From: JBGTFE01 sp036403235 | GTDB taxonomy: Bacteria > Acidobacteriota > Blastocatellia > Pyrinomonadales > Pyrinomonadaceae | Direction: 5' to 3' | Length of the DNA stretch: 64,000 nt | NCBI GenBank assembly: GCA_036403235.1 | Contig: DASWRI010000065.1 | Span: 62,001 to 126,000, forward strand | Notes under the pieces: generated by a model | Told to the model about the DNA's origin: nothing | Database searches by the model: none | What the model saw: only the letters and a program-made list of their open reading frames with translations | Program-made: the position numbers and the translations under genes | Shown: piece after piece, positions 41,807 through 51,007 of the stretch | Numbering within the stretch: position 1 is the first letter of the stretch | Layout: every line of letters begins with the position of its first letter

Positions 41807-42493
41807 TTAAACTTCGCTCAAAACGACGACTTCGGCGCGGTCTTTGGCTTCGTCGAGAAATCTCTGGATTTCGCCGGTGACTTTTTGCTCGGTCAGCATT
41901 TCTCTGATTTCGGAGCGTTTTTCGGTAATCGTCGGCATCAGAAGTCCCGGATTGCGGCGGCGAAATTCGGGCACAAAGACGGTTTGATAATATTTTTCCT
42001 CGTCCTCGGGCGTGATGACGACAAACGAGCGAAAACGAAAATCGATGTATTTTTCAATCGCGACGCGCTGCGCCATCATTCGCTCAAAATTGTCGTCCTT
42101 GACCGATTCGAATCCGACCGCGCGGAGGCGCGTTTCAAATTCGGCGGTCGAGGGAAAAAGCGCCAGAACGCGTTTGATTTCGGCGTCGGTTTCGTCTCCG
42201 GTCGGCGTCGCCTGCGGCAGGCGCTGCGCTTCGAGGGCGAAAAGCCGCTGGTTGATAATAAGCTGCAAAGCGCGTTGTAAATCGTCGGAAGTCGGCGGAT
42301 TGAGCGGCGCGTTCGGCTGAAGCGCCAGCTGCCAGAGCAAATCAGAATATGTAATCAGCTCGGTGCGAACGCCGTCGCCGACCGTCGCCACAGTTTTATC
42401 GACCGTTTCCTGCGCGCTCGTCTTAATTGCGAAAAAAGCCAGAAGGAATGCGGCGCAGATAAAAAGATTGTAGAGTTTTCCCGCCTTTTTCAT
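41807..42493 (-). CDS. SurA-N-like exported protein
   Basis: 228 residues from the ATG at 42493 (an upstream ATG would add 20 residues before the signal peptide). Signal peptide ends TSAQ. The body resembles the N-terminal helical domain of SurA/parvulin chaperones: VGDGVRTELITYSDLLWQLAL, LQRALQLIINQRLFALEAQRL, YYQTVFVPEFRRRN. No parvulin PPIase domain follows, so it may act as a chaperone only. It precedes the TonB-C protein on the same strand. Confidence 0.75.
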   Translation of the reverse strand: MKKAGKLYNLFICAAFLLAFFAIKTSAQETVDKTVATVGDGVRTELITYSDLLWQLALQPNAPLNPPTSDDLQRALQLIINQRLFALEAQRLPQATPTGDETDAEIKRVLALFPSTAEFETRLRAVGFESVKDDNFERMMAQRVAIEKYIDFRFRSFVVITPEDEEKYYQTVFVPEFRRRNPGLLMPTITEKRSEIREMLTEQKVTGEIQRFLDEAKDRAEVVVLSEV

Positions 42494-42562
42494 ATTCAAT
42501 ATTTTGATTTTTGAACTAAATGGTGAAACTGTCAAATTATTTTTTCTAATCATTGAAAATCG

Positions 42563-42591
42563 TTGACAAAGTGTTAAAAATCGTTTTTAAT
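42563..42591 (+). promoter_or_regulatory. Sigma-70-like promoter of sensor kinase gene
   Basis: TTGACA (42563-42568), 17-bp spacer, TTTAAT (42586-42591), about 75 bp before the kinase start, in a divergent gap. Confidence 0.5.
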
Positions 42592-42665
42592 TAAATAGGA
42601 AGTTTTTACACTTCTCAAGCATCAGCCTAACCTGTCCTCTCAGATGACAAATTTTCTACGGAAGT

Positions 42666-44339
42666 TTGTCGCAAGTCATCAACAAAACCGAGATGTTAGC
42701 TTCGAAAACGATTAAATGCAGCGAAGACGTGTTTGCTTTTGAGCGAAAAAATGCGGATTCTTCGCGCGAATTAAAATTTATTACCGAACTCGGACGAAGT
42801 CTGCTTTTTACGGTGCATCCGAAAAAAGCCGTGTCGCGGGTCGCCGAAGCGATTCAGAAAGAGCTCGGCGCGGAAGTCTGCGCCGTCGTCTGCGAATTGG
42901 AGCATATCGGTCTGGTGAGCTGCGCTTTTGCGGGCGGCGAGCCGAAACAAAATTTTCTGCACCGCGCGAAATTTAAAAAATGGCTCGAATTTCTGCCGCC
43001 GCAGATTTCCTTTTTAAAGGAAACGGAAAAGGAATTTCTGCTCAAAGGAAAAACTCACGCGCTCGAATATGTTTCGCCGCTGCACACGGGCGGAAAGGTG
43101 AAAGGCGCATTGATTGTCGGTTTTCGTCGGCGCGAAGACTGCACCGATGCGGCGAGACGCGTGATTGATGCGGCGACGCAGATGGCGGCGATGTCGATAA
43201 ATCTTTCGGCGCATTACGAAGCGGCCATCAACGCCTCGATAAACGAAGCGCGCGAAGAGCATCGCAAATTTACCGAATCCATTCTCGACGCGCTGCCGGT
43301 TTCGCTCTACGTGATTGACCGCGATTACCGGATTGTGACCTGGAACCGGCATCGCGAAATCGGCGCGCAGGGAATTCCGCGCGATTCGGTTCTGGGACGA
43401 AATGTTTTTCAGGTTTTGTCGAAATATCCGCAGTCGGCTTTAAAACAGGAATTTGAGCGCGCGTTTGAAACGGGAAGAATCGAGCGCATCGAGCAGAGCA
43501 CGGTCGACGAGGGCGGAAAGACGAAACACTGGATGGTCAGCAAAGTTCCGATGCGCGACGACGAAACAAAGGAAGTGACGCACGTTATCACGGTCGGCGA
43601 AGACGTAACCGTCCGCGTCGACGCGATTCACGCGGTCGGCCGCGCCGAAAAGCTCGCCGCCATCGGTCGTCTCGCGGCCGGCGTCGTTCACGAGATAAAC
43701 AATCCGCTGGCGACGATTTCCGCCTGCGCCGAATCGCTCGAGGCGCGCGTGTCCGAAGGCGTATTTGGCGAATCGATGGAAGTCGAGGATTTGCAGGAAT
43801 ATCTCGGCTTAATCCGCAGCGAAGCGTTTCGCTGCAAATCAATCACCAACGGTCTTTTGGATTTCAGCCGGATGCGCACGGGAAATCGTTTCCCGATTGA
43901 CCTCGGCGAAATTCTAAAATCTTCGGCGCGGCTCATCACGCATCAAAAACGCGGCAACAATATTGAAATCGCCTTCGACATCGCCGACGAAATGCCGCTC
44001 GTCGAAGCCGACGGCGGTCAGATTCAGCAGGCGATTATCGCGCTTGCGACAAACGCGATTGACGCGATGCCCGATGGCGGAACGCTCACCCTGCGCGCCT
44101 TCGCGCAGCCGAACCGCGTCGTCATCGAAGTTCAGGATACGGGCTCGGGCATCGAGCCGGAAAACATGTCGAAAATTTTCGAGCCGTTTTTTACGACCAA
44201 AGAAGTCGGCAAGGGCACAGGCCTCGGATTAGCCGTCTGCTACGGCATTATCACGGAAAACGGCGGACGCCTGAGCGTTCGCTCAAACATCGGAGTTGGA
44301 ACTACGTTTTCAATTTTCCTTCCCAACACAAATAGATAA
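42666..44339 (+). CDS. GAF/PAS sensor histidine kinase
   Basis: 557 residues, no membrane segment, so a soluble kinase. GAF-like domain (about 35-185), PAS (about 205-320: ILDALPVSLYVIDRDYRIVTWN), HisKA with the phospho-acceptor in GVVHEINNPLATISA (near residue 341), then HATPase: N box ATNAIDAMPDGG, G1 VQDTGSGIEPENM, F box FEPFFTTKEVGKGTGLGLAV. The TTG at 42666 or the ATG at 42693 could be the start; neither has a clear ribosome site. The NtrC-type regulator 55 bp downstream is its likely partner, and the kinase resembles NtrB-type sensors. Confidence 0.92.
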   Translation: MSQVINKTEMLASKTIKCSEDVFAFERKNADSSRELKFITELGRSLLFTVHPKKAVSRVAEAIQKELGAEVCAVVCELEHIGLVSCAFAGGEPKQNFLHRAKFKKWLEFLPPQISFLKETEKEFLLKGKTHALEYVSPLHTGGKVKGALIVGFRRREDCTDAARRVIDAATQMAAMSINLSAHYEAAINASINEAREEHRKFTESILDALPVSLYVIDRDYRIVTWNRHREIGAQGIPRDSVLGRNVFQVLSKYPQSALKQEFERAFETGRIERIEQSTVDEGGKTKHWMVSKVPMRDDETKEVTHVITVGEDVTVRVDAIHAVGRAEKLAAIGRLAAGVVHEINNPLATISACAESLEARVSEGVFGESMEVEDLQEYLGLIRSEAFRCKSITNGLLDFSRMRTGNRFPIDLGEILKSSARLITHQKRGNNIEIAFDIADEMPLVEADGGQIQQAIIALATNAIDAMPDGGTLTLRAFAQPNRVVIEVQDTGSGIEPENMSKIFEPFFTTKEVGKGTGLGLAVCYGIITENGGRLSVRSNIGVGTTFSIFLPNTNR

Positions 44340-44385
44340 GTTCAGAGTTCGCGTTTGGGTGCGTTTTCGATTTTGAACTTTGAAC
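44340..44385. repeat. Heptad hairpin (GTTCAAA-type)
   Basis: GTTCAGAGTTC (44340-44350) pairs with GAACTTTGAAC (44375-44385) at 10 of 11, between the kinase stop and the regulator start in one operon. Confidence 0.72.
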
Positions 44386-44394
44386 AAAAAATTT

Positions 44395-45786
44395 ATGACT
44401 AAAATTCTCGTAGTTGATGATGAAAGTAATTTGCGGCTGGTAGTACAAAAAGAGCTGAGCCGGCAGGGTCACGAAGTCGAAACGGCTTCGGACGGCGAAG
44501 CGGCGTGGAATCTTCTCGAAGAAACCGACTTTGACGTTCTGCTGTGCGATATAAATATGCCGCGTCTGGACGGCATCGGGCTTTTGCGCCGCCTGCGCGA
44601 AAAGTCGCAGAATCCGCCCGAAGTGATAATGCTGACCGGCAACGCGACCGTCGAGACGGCGATTGACGCGATGAAGCTCGGCGCTTACGATTATCTGACC
44701 AAACCTTACCGAATAATGGAGCTTTCCGCGCTCGTTCAGCAGGCCGCCGAAAAACAGCGGCTCAAAATCGACAATCAACGACTTCGCGCGCAAATCGAGC
44801 GGACTCACAAATCGATGCCCGACATCGTCGCCGAATCACCGCAGATGAAGGAAGTTCTGCGTCTCGTACAGCGCGTCGCCGTTTCCGACACGTCCGTTTT
44901 GATTACGGGCGAATCGGGAACGGGAAAAGAGCTGATAGCGCAGGCGCTGCATCGCCTGAGCCGCCGCAACGACAAGACTTTTGTCGATTTAAACTGCGCC
45001 GCGCTGCAGGATTCGCTGCTCGAATCGGAGCTTTTCGGCCACGAAGCCGGGGCGTTTTCCGGCGCGCGCAACCGCAAGCTCGGACTTTTTGAAATCGCCG
45101 ACGGCGGCACGCTTTTTCTTGACGAAGTGATGGAAATGCCCGCGCAATTGCAGTCAAAACTGCTGCGCGCGCTCGAGACGCGCTCGTTTTTCCGCGTCGG
45201 CGGCGTGAAAAAAGTCGAGGTCGACGTTCGCCTAATCGCCGCGACGAACCGCAATCCGAAACAGGCCGTCGCCGAAAACATTTTTCGCCCCGACCTTCTT
45301 TATCGCATCAACAGCTTTGAGATTCATCTGCCGCCGCTGCGCGAGAGACGCGAGGACATCGAGCCGCTGGCGCAGTATATTTTGCAGAAAATCGCGGGTG
45401 CAAACGCACCGGAATTAGTGCCGCAGGCCATCGACGCGCTCGTCTCTTACAGCTGGACGGGCAATGTCCGGCAACTCCGAAACTGTCTCGAGCGCGCCGT
45501 GCTTTTAGCCGATAACGGGCGCATTACGACAAAAGAGCTTCCGCCCGAAGTCGTCTACCGGACGAATGAGCCGCGCGTATCGGTCAATTTCAGCGCGCCG
45601 ATGGAAAACGCGACGAACTCGTTCCAAAATACGACGCCGACCGCTCTGCGCGAAGTCGAGCGGCAGCAGATTTTGACCGCGCTCGAACAAACCGGCTGGC
45701 ATCGCGGCAAAACGGCGGAGATTCTCGGCATCTCGCCTTCGACGCTTTATCGCCGCCTGCGCGAATACGAACTGGAAACACGCTAG
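44395..45786 (+). CDS. NtrC-family sigma-54-dependent response regulator
   Basis: 463 residues from the ATG at 44395. Receiver domain with acceptor Asp in VLLCDINMPRLDG and conserved KPY; AAA+ domain with Walker A GESGTGKE, Walker B GGTLFLDEV, sensor ATNRNPKQ and arginine finger region FRPDLLYRI; C-terminal Fis-type HTH (HRGKTAEILGISPSTLYRRL). The sigma-54-contact loop reads GAFSGA rather than GAFTGA, so Thr is replaced by Ser. It would activate sigma-54 promoters in response to the upstream kinase. Confidence 0.94.
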   Translation: MTKILVVDDESNLRLVVQKELSRQGHEVETASDGEAAWNLLEETDFDVLLCDINMPRLDGIGLLRRLREKSQNPPEVIMLTGNATVETAIDAMKLGAYDYLTKPYRIMELSALVQQAAEKQRLKIDNQRLRAQIERTHKSMPDIVAESPQMKEVLRLVQRVAVSDTSVLITGESGTGKELIAQALHRLSRRNDKTFVDLNCAALQDSLLESELFGHEAGAFSGARNRKLGLFEIADGGTLFLDEVMEMPAQLQSKLLRALETRSFFRVGGVKKVEVDVRLIAATNRNPKQAVAENIFRPDLLYRINSFEIHLPPLRERREDIEPLAQYILQKIAGANAPELVPQAIDALVSYSWTGNVRQLRNCLERAVLLADNGRITTKELPPEVVYRTNEPRVSVNFSAPMENATNSFQNTTPTALREVERQQILTALEQTGWHRGKTAEILGISPSTLYRRLREYELETR

Positions 45787-45812
45787 ATTTCAAAAGCATT
45801 GAATTAAAAAAT

Positions 45813-46955
45813 ATGCAGCAGCTCATCAAAGAATTTAATCGTGAAAACTTAAAACCGATAATTTTTATCGGCGTCGTATTGCTGCTTCTGGCCGCGACCG
45901 CGTATCCGCAGCGCAAATTCGGCGGCAAAGTGGTCGAGATTGTCGACGGCAGAACAGCGGTCATTCAAGTTCCGACCGGCGGGCGCGTGACGGTCGTTTT
46001 GCAGTTTATCGAAGTGCCCGAACGCGAGCAGCCGCTTTATCAAACCGTCAGGGAACATCTGCAGGCGCTGATTCTCGATAAAACGGTCGAGTTTCTGCCC
46101 AGACGAATTTTGACGAACGCGAGCGTCGGCCAGATTTTTCTCGACGGCGTCGACATCAGCCAGCAGATGCTTCGCGACGGTGCGGCGTGGTATGCTCTGC
46201 CGGAAAAGAGCGCGCAGGAAGCAGGCGAAAGCACCATTTATCAAACGACGGAAGCGCAGGCTAAAACGGAAAAACGCGGCGTTTGGAGCGTCGAAAACAT
46301 AAAACCGGCGTGGGAATTTCGCGCCGAAAAGCAGATAAACGCGCTGGAATTGGAAAAAGCCAAATCGGAAATGGCGGCGCTGCAGACGACTCTGCAAAGC
46401 AGCGCTTCGACCGTCAGCCAAACGGTAAAACCAAAGGCTCGCCCGACGCGTGCGCTCGATATGTGGTCGAACGTCAGCAATTCTTCAAATGCTGAAGAAA
46501 CCTCGACCGGAAACGGTTTGGTGACCGGCTCGGTTCCAAATACCGGCATCGGCTATGTCATGACTTCGGGAGATTTCTACGATTTTGCGGGCGCGGGCGT
46601 CAAGTCGCGGGTCGAAAGCCGGAGCTTATATATTTATTCGTCGGGGCAGGTCGTCAACGGAAACGGCTTTGCCATCGGTTTTCTCGCCGAATCGGAAAAA
46701 TACAGCTTCGCCGAATCGAATAACTTAGTAGTCGTCGCCGACAATCAAAAGCTGAATCTCGGAAAAGCTTACCGCCTTTACCGGCAGATGCCGTATTCCG
46801 TGCAGGAAATGCTTTTCTACAAAACCGACGCAAAAACTCTGACAAAAATCGCCAACGCCAAAACCCTGGAAGTAAAACTCGGGAAATACACGGGCAAGCT
46901 CGACGCCGATTATCAAATGCGGATAAAAAATCTGCTCGCCATGACGGTTAATTGA
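45813..46955 (+). CDS. Exported nuclease-like (SNase-fold) protein, probably inactive
   Basis: 380 residues. N-terminal anchor or signal (about 14-32), then an OB-fold resembling thermonuclease (about 37-160: FGGKVVEIVDGRTAVIQVP, QFIEVPEREQPLYQTVREHLQALILDKTVEF, LRDGAAWY). Relative to staphylococcal nuclease, the Arg before the IxxPE strand and the Arg of the GR motif are missing (VVLQFIEVPE; VGQIFL), so catalysis is doubtful. The C-terminal half (about 230-380) is not recognised. It lies 27 bp after the regulator gene, so it is probably the operon's output partner. Confidence 0.7.
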   Translation: MQQLIKEFNRENLKPIIFIGVVLLLLAATAYPQRKFGGKVVEIVDGRTAVIQVPTGGRVTVVLQFIEVPEREQPLYQTVREHLQALILDKTVEFLPRRILTNASVGQIFLDGVDISQQMLRDGAAWYALPEKSAQEAGESTIYQTTEAQAKTEKRGVWSVENIKPAWEFRAEKQINALELEKAKSEMAALQTTLQSSASTVSQTVKPKARPTRALDMWSNVSNSSNAEETSTGNGLVTGSVPNTGIGYVMTSGDFYDFAGAGVKSRVESRSLYIYSSGQVVNGNGFAIGFLAESEKYSFAESNNLVVVADNQKLNLGKAYRLYRQMPYSVQEMLFYKTDAKTLTKIANAKTLEVKLGKYTGKLDADYQMRIKNLLAMTVN

Positions 46956-46974
46956 TAAACGGAAAATTGAAAAT

Positions 46975-47012
46975 AAAAAAACTCGCCTGAAGAAATTCGG
47001 GCGAGTTTTTTT
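46975..47012. terminator. Bidirectional terminator
   Basis: Exact 13-bp stem AAAAAAACTCGCC / GGCGAGTTTTTTT with a 12-nt loop, between convergent genes ending at 46955 and 47030. Confidence 0.88.
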
Positions 47013-47029
47013 ATTTCCGTTCGGATTTG

Positions 47030-49480
47030 TTAGAAAAGAATTCTGAATCCAAATCTAACCTGTCTCGGATTCTGATACAGATACGGCAGTCCGTAACGGA
47101 TGTCGCTTCTGTCGGCCTGCGAAGCTATGCGAGCTTGAATCTCTGTTAAAAGCGTTCCGCCGGTGTAGCCGTTGGCGTATTGCACCTGACTTAGTCCGAG
47201 AGCCGAAGCGTTGACCGGCGCCGTGCTCGGATTGAGCGTCGTATAGACGGCCGTGACCGTCGCCTGATCGAAAAGATTCAGGAAGTTCAGGTCGAAAGCC
47301 ATCGTGAACCGGTCGTCTCGGCCGAATCTATAGCGGTGGGTGAAATTGACATCGGTCTGAGAAAAAGTCGGGCTGCGTCCCAAATCGCCGCGTGCCAGAA
47401 ATATCTGCGGCGTGACGGTCGAAGCGCCGTAAATGGTCGACGTTTGCGGCTGGCCCGACGTGATGGTCTGGAAGGCCGAGATTTCGGTCGAATTTGTTTT
47501 GCCTCCCATCCAGTTGAAAATATACGCGCCGTAGATGTTAAAGACGTGCGGACGGTCGGTCTGGAGACGCCCGTTGTCTTTTTCGCCTCTGGCGGTAAAT
47601 CCGATAAACGGCAAGTCGAACGCGCGGCTGACGCCGGGCGAGAGACGTCCGTTAATCAGGTGCGCCTCGTCGGAACTGGCCAGTCCGGAATAATTGCCGA
47701 ACAAACGACTGAAAGTGTAGTTGGCATTGAAATACCAATTATTTGACAATCGCCTTTCGATGACGAATTCGAGTCCGTCGTAGCGGCGCTGCGGTGTCGT
47801 CGACTTGGATATACCAAGTGCCTGAAGCGTTTCCAGATGCAGACCGCTGCCGGGATTACCGATAATATAAGCCTCGCTGCCGGCCGCATTGACGATGCCC
47901 GCGTCCTCGACGGCTTCCTCGACGTTCTTAAATGTATAGCGGACGCGGAAAACGTAATTCTGGCTCAGCTGCCGCTCCATGCCGACCGTAAATTCGGTCT
48001 GTTGGAACGGTTTCAGATTCGGGTCGACCGCGCCGCCGTTTAAGGCCGAAGCATTCGGGTCGTTGGCGTTGACGCGCAGATTCTTTTGACAGCGGCGGCG
48101 CGAGCCCGGAGCGATAAAGCCGGTCTGCGGGCAAACGCTCGCGCCGGTAAAGCTGCCGACGATGTTGCTGATATTAAAGCTCGTCGCAGTGTCGCCCGGA
48201 AAAAGCTCGAAATAATCTTCGAGAAAAACGTCGCCGCCGAACAAACCGCGCGGCAGCTCGAATTTCACACGGTCAAAAAACTTGCCGTAGCTGGCAAAAA
48301 TTTTCGTCTTGCCGTCGCCCGCAAAATCGTATGCAAAACCGAGTCGCGGCGCAATCTTGTCGGTCCAGCCGAAGTTTATCGCGCTTGGAAACTGATTATA
48401 CGACGGCAGATTTTCCTTCTCGAAACGAATCCCGAGATTCAGCGTTAAACGCTTAAATGGCTGCCATTTGTCCTGTATGAAAATGCCTTGGCTGAGATTC
48501 GAGCCTTTGCCGTTTGTTCCCGTTCGCCGGAAAGAAGCCGAGCCGACGGCTCCGGGCGTATCGGTTACTGCGCCGCCGAGCGGCGTCGATATCGGCGTTC
48601 CGTAATTAAAGGAAATGCGTCCGATGGCATTATTGCCCGATTGGACGTCGTTAAATATCTTGTAGCGCTGGTAGCCGCCCTTTAATTCGTGTCTGCCGCC
48701 CGCTTTGAATATCGTTGTGGCGGAAAATTCATACGATTGCCGAACCGAAACGTCTTTTACCGTAATCGTATTGGCGCCGGTCGTCGTGCACGGGAAAGCA
48801 GCATTCGCCGTTCCGCAGCTGAAGATTTGAACGGTTTGGGGAACAAAATAGTTGCCGAGCTTTTCGTTTAGAAAACCGCGGCTGAAACGTCCGTCAATAA
48901 CCAGATTGCTGGTCGGCGTATAGACGCCGGAGACCGTAAATACGTTTGAAGTCTGACGTCCGCCCTGCAAATCCGTAAAATCATTTCCGGTTAAAACACC
49001 GATGCTGCCGCCGAAATTGGCGGTCGGCACGTTGCCGAAAGCGATTGCCGGAGATGCGACGTTTGTAAATGACGAAGTCGGAATGACTCCCTGGTCAGCG
49101 ACCGGATTCCAGAGAAACGTGCTCGTCAATCTGAGATTGTTGAACAAATTGCTGTCCAGGCGCGCAAAAGCGTATTCATACTTTCTTTTACGCGAGTATC
49201 TTTCGGTGGTGATAAGACTTCTGGTCGCCGCCGGCTGATTTGTAAAATACTGCGTGTCAACGTCCGTATTAAAAATTTGCGGAGAGTAGCTGGTATAAAA
49301 CCAGAGCCGGTCTTTGACGATTCGACCGCTCAAGTTAGCGGTCGGATAAAAGTTTGTGCCGCCCGGTTTGGTAGAATTGAAATACTCGGCGGTTTGGACA
49401 AAATTATTATTCGCGACCGGGCCGGTCGTAATCTGATACCTCCGTAATTTTGGATTTAGAATAAAAAAGCCTGATGAATA
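47030..49480 (-). pseudogene. TonB-dependent receptor remnant lacking N-terminus
   Basis: The frame encodes the barrel part of a large Acidobacteriota-type TonB receptor (GRIVKDRLWFYTSYSPQIF onward, ending VRFGFRILF). Homology-like text begins only around ITTGPVANNNFVQTAEYF near 49435, then the frame runs to a stop at 49481 through AT-rich sequence with no ATG. A TTG at 49333 is the only listed start. Signal peptide, regulatory-like domain and most of the plug are absent, whereas intact relatives have about 1000-1100 residues. The gene is therefore cut off near 49435-49450 and presumably not functional. No IS is seen at the break. Confidence 0.78.
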
Positions 49481-49524
49481 TTAAAACTTTAACAAAAATT
49501 ATTTATGCCAAAATATCACAAAAA

Positions 49525-49557
49525 GAAAAATAGTTAAGTAAAATTTAACTATTTTTC
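49525..49557. terminator. Terminator-like hairpin
   Basis: Exact 13-bp stem GAAAAATAGTTAA / TTAACTATTTTTC with a 7-nt loop, in AT-rich sequence; T-runs on both sides. It may end the small membrane protein gene (49632) or mark the junction upstream of the receptor remnant. Confidence 0.6.
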
Positions 49558-49631
49558 GAATTTATTATTTTTAATCGTGATTTTGACTCACTAAACGGAT
49601 AGAAATCAGCGGCGGGAAATCGTTGAAAACA

Positions 49632-49883
49632 TTATCTTTTGGCGCGCTTGCGATTGTCCCAGAAACTGCTGCTGCGCGTTTCGCGCGGGTTTTTTTCGCT
49701 GAGCTCGATTTGTTTGGCTCTGAGGCGCAGTTCTTCTTCTTTTTGACTGCGGCGTGCTTCGCCCGTCGGTGGCGGCGCGCCTCTCACGCCCCAGTAATAT
49801 TTGATGGTGATGAAAAACAATGTCAGGCTGCCGAGCGCCGTCAAAATTAAAACTATGACGATAATCCAGGCGAAGTTGGACAT
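49632..49883 (-). CDS. Small single-pass membrane protein
   Basis: 83 residues: one N-terminal membrane helix (about 5-28, WIIVIVLILTALGSLTLFFI), then a charged helical tail (EARRSQKEEELRLRAKQIEL) and a basic end. No family recognised. Probably faces the cytoplasm. Confidence 0.65.
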   Translation of the reverse strand: MSNFAWIIVIVLILTALGSLTLFFITIKYYWGVRGAPPPTGEARRSQKEEELRLRAKQIELSEKNPRETRSSSFWDNRKRAKR

Positions 49884-49955
49884 ACGTTTATTATAACGCT
49901 TTAGGTCGGTCTGGAAGAAGCCGTTGGAACGGTTTTTAAAGTTTCGGCGCCCGGT

Positions 49956-50330
49956 TTATAAAGCCGTCTCGCGTTGCGGCCTGACGTATTGCGCGAGCCA
50001 ATTTTTTATAATTTCGACGACGTGGTTTTTTTCCTCGCCGGAAAGCGCTCGTCCTTTCGGGATATCGTGCCATTTCGAAAGACAGCCGCGACAGCAGGTG
50101 GCGGTGGCGTGCTGCGCGACAAACGCCGGATGATTACGCCACGGCGTTTGTTTTCCGTCGTTGGCGGGCTCGGCCGGCGCAAGCCGTTTTTCGATAAAGT
50201 CGGCGGCGTGTTCGAGAACAATTTCGAGGCCTTTTTCATTCAGATATTTCGCTTCCTTTTGGCCGAGTTTGATATTGCGGCGAAAATCGGAATTTTGCAG
50301 ATTGTCGAGAATTTCCGGCACGTCTTTCAT
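49956..50330 (-). CDS. DUF4186 family protein
   Basis: 124 residues. The block NDGKQTPWRNHPAFVAQHATATCCRGCLSKWHDIPKGRALS is the DUF4186 signature, with the Cys-Cys-x-x-Cys cluster and nearby His suggesting metal binding. Function unknown. Stands alone on the minus strand, 100 bp from the GNAT gene. Confidence 0.85.
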   Translation of the reverse strand: MKDVPEILDNLQNSDFRRNIKLGQKEAKYLNEKGLEIVLEHAADFIEKRLAPAEPANDGKQTPWRNHPAFVAQHATATCCRGCLSKWHDIPKGRALSGEEKNHVVEIIKNWLAQYVRPQRETAL

Positions 50331-50430
50331 ACAATTGATGAGATGACGGGCGGCGACCGAAGGTTTGTTTTTTTGGCGCTCGTAGTCGCATTTAAAGGTC
50401 GGTAATGATAACCGAAAATTCGAGCTTCAT

Positions 50431-50949
50431 TTATAAAATCTCTATCCGATACCGGGAAATCGGCTTTCCCGTTCTGTTTGATAAATCCTGCCCGCACAGC
50501 TCGCCGCCGTTTTTTTCGATAATTTTCGACGAGCCGACATTGTCCGTGTCGCAGGTGACGAGAACGCGCTTGAGGCCGAGATTTTTTGCTTTTTCCAAAG
50601 TCAGTCTAAGAATCAAAGTGCCGTAGCCTCTTCGTCTCGCCGAAGGACGGACGGCGTAGCCGATATGCCCGCCTTCGGTTTCGAGCTCGGCGTTCAGATA
50701 ATGCCGCAGATTGCTTTCACCCAATATTTTGCCGTCGCCGACGAGCCAGAAGGTATTTTGCGGAACACGATTCGGCGGAAGACCCGTGCTGCGCGCAAAA
50801 TTTGATAAGCGTTCGAGAAAGCCTTCAAAATCTTCGCGTGCAAATTTGTAGTGGTCATCGCTGCCCGCTCCGAATTCTTCGGCCATATCGAGAAATGCCG
50901 CTTTTAATGCCGCCGCCGGCTCGATTAATTTGATGCCTTCAAAATTCAT
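50431..50949 (-). CDS. GNAT N-acetyltransferase
   Basis: 172 residues. The acetyl-CoA-binding motif A is VRPSARRRGYGTLILRLTLEKA (R/QxxGxG/A form: RRRGYG), preceded by the strand GGHIGYAV and followed by CDTDNVGSSKIIEKNGG, all standard for GNATs. The acceptor is unknown; the layout resembles small-molecule acetyltransferases with a NxxSxxIIEKNGGEL end. Confidence 0.88.
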   Translation of the reverse strand: MNFEGIKLIEPAAALKAAFLDMAEEFGAGSDDHYKFAREDFEGFLERLSNFARSTGLPPNRVPQNTFWLVGDGKILGESNLRHYLNAELETEGGHIGYAVRPSARRRGYGTLILRLTLEKAKNLGLKRVLVTCDTDNVGSSKIIEKNGGELCGQDLSNRTGKPISRYRIEIL

Positions 50950-50982
50950 AATTTTTAAACCGAAACTAATTCTTTTACTTGT

Positions 50983-51007
50983 CAGTTTTCAGTTTTCAGT
51001 TTTCAGT
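50983..51007. repeat. Tandem CAGTTTT heptads at a gene end
   Basis: Three exact CAGTTTT units at 50983, 50990 and 50997 plus a partial fourth. On the minus strand they encode the last residues (STEN) and the TGA of the 50996 gene. The inverted partner arm is absent. Confidence 0.85.
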
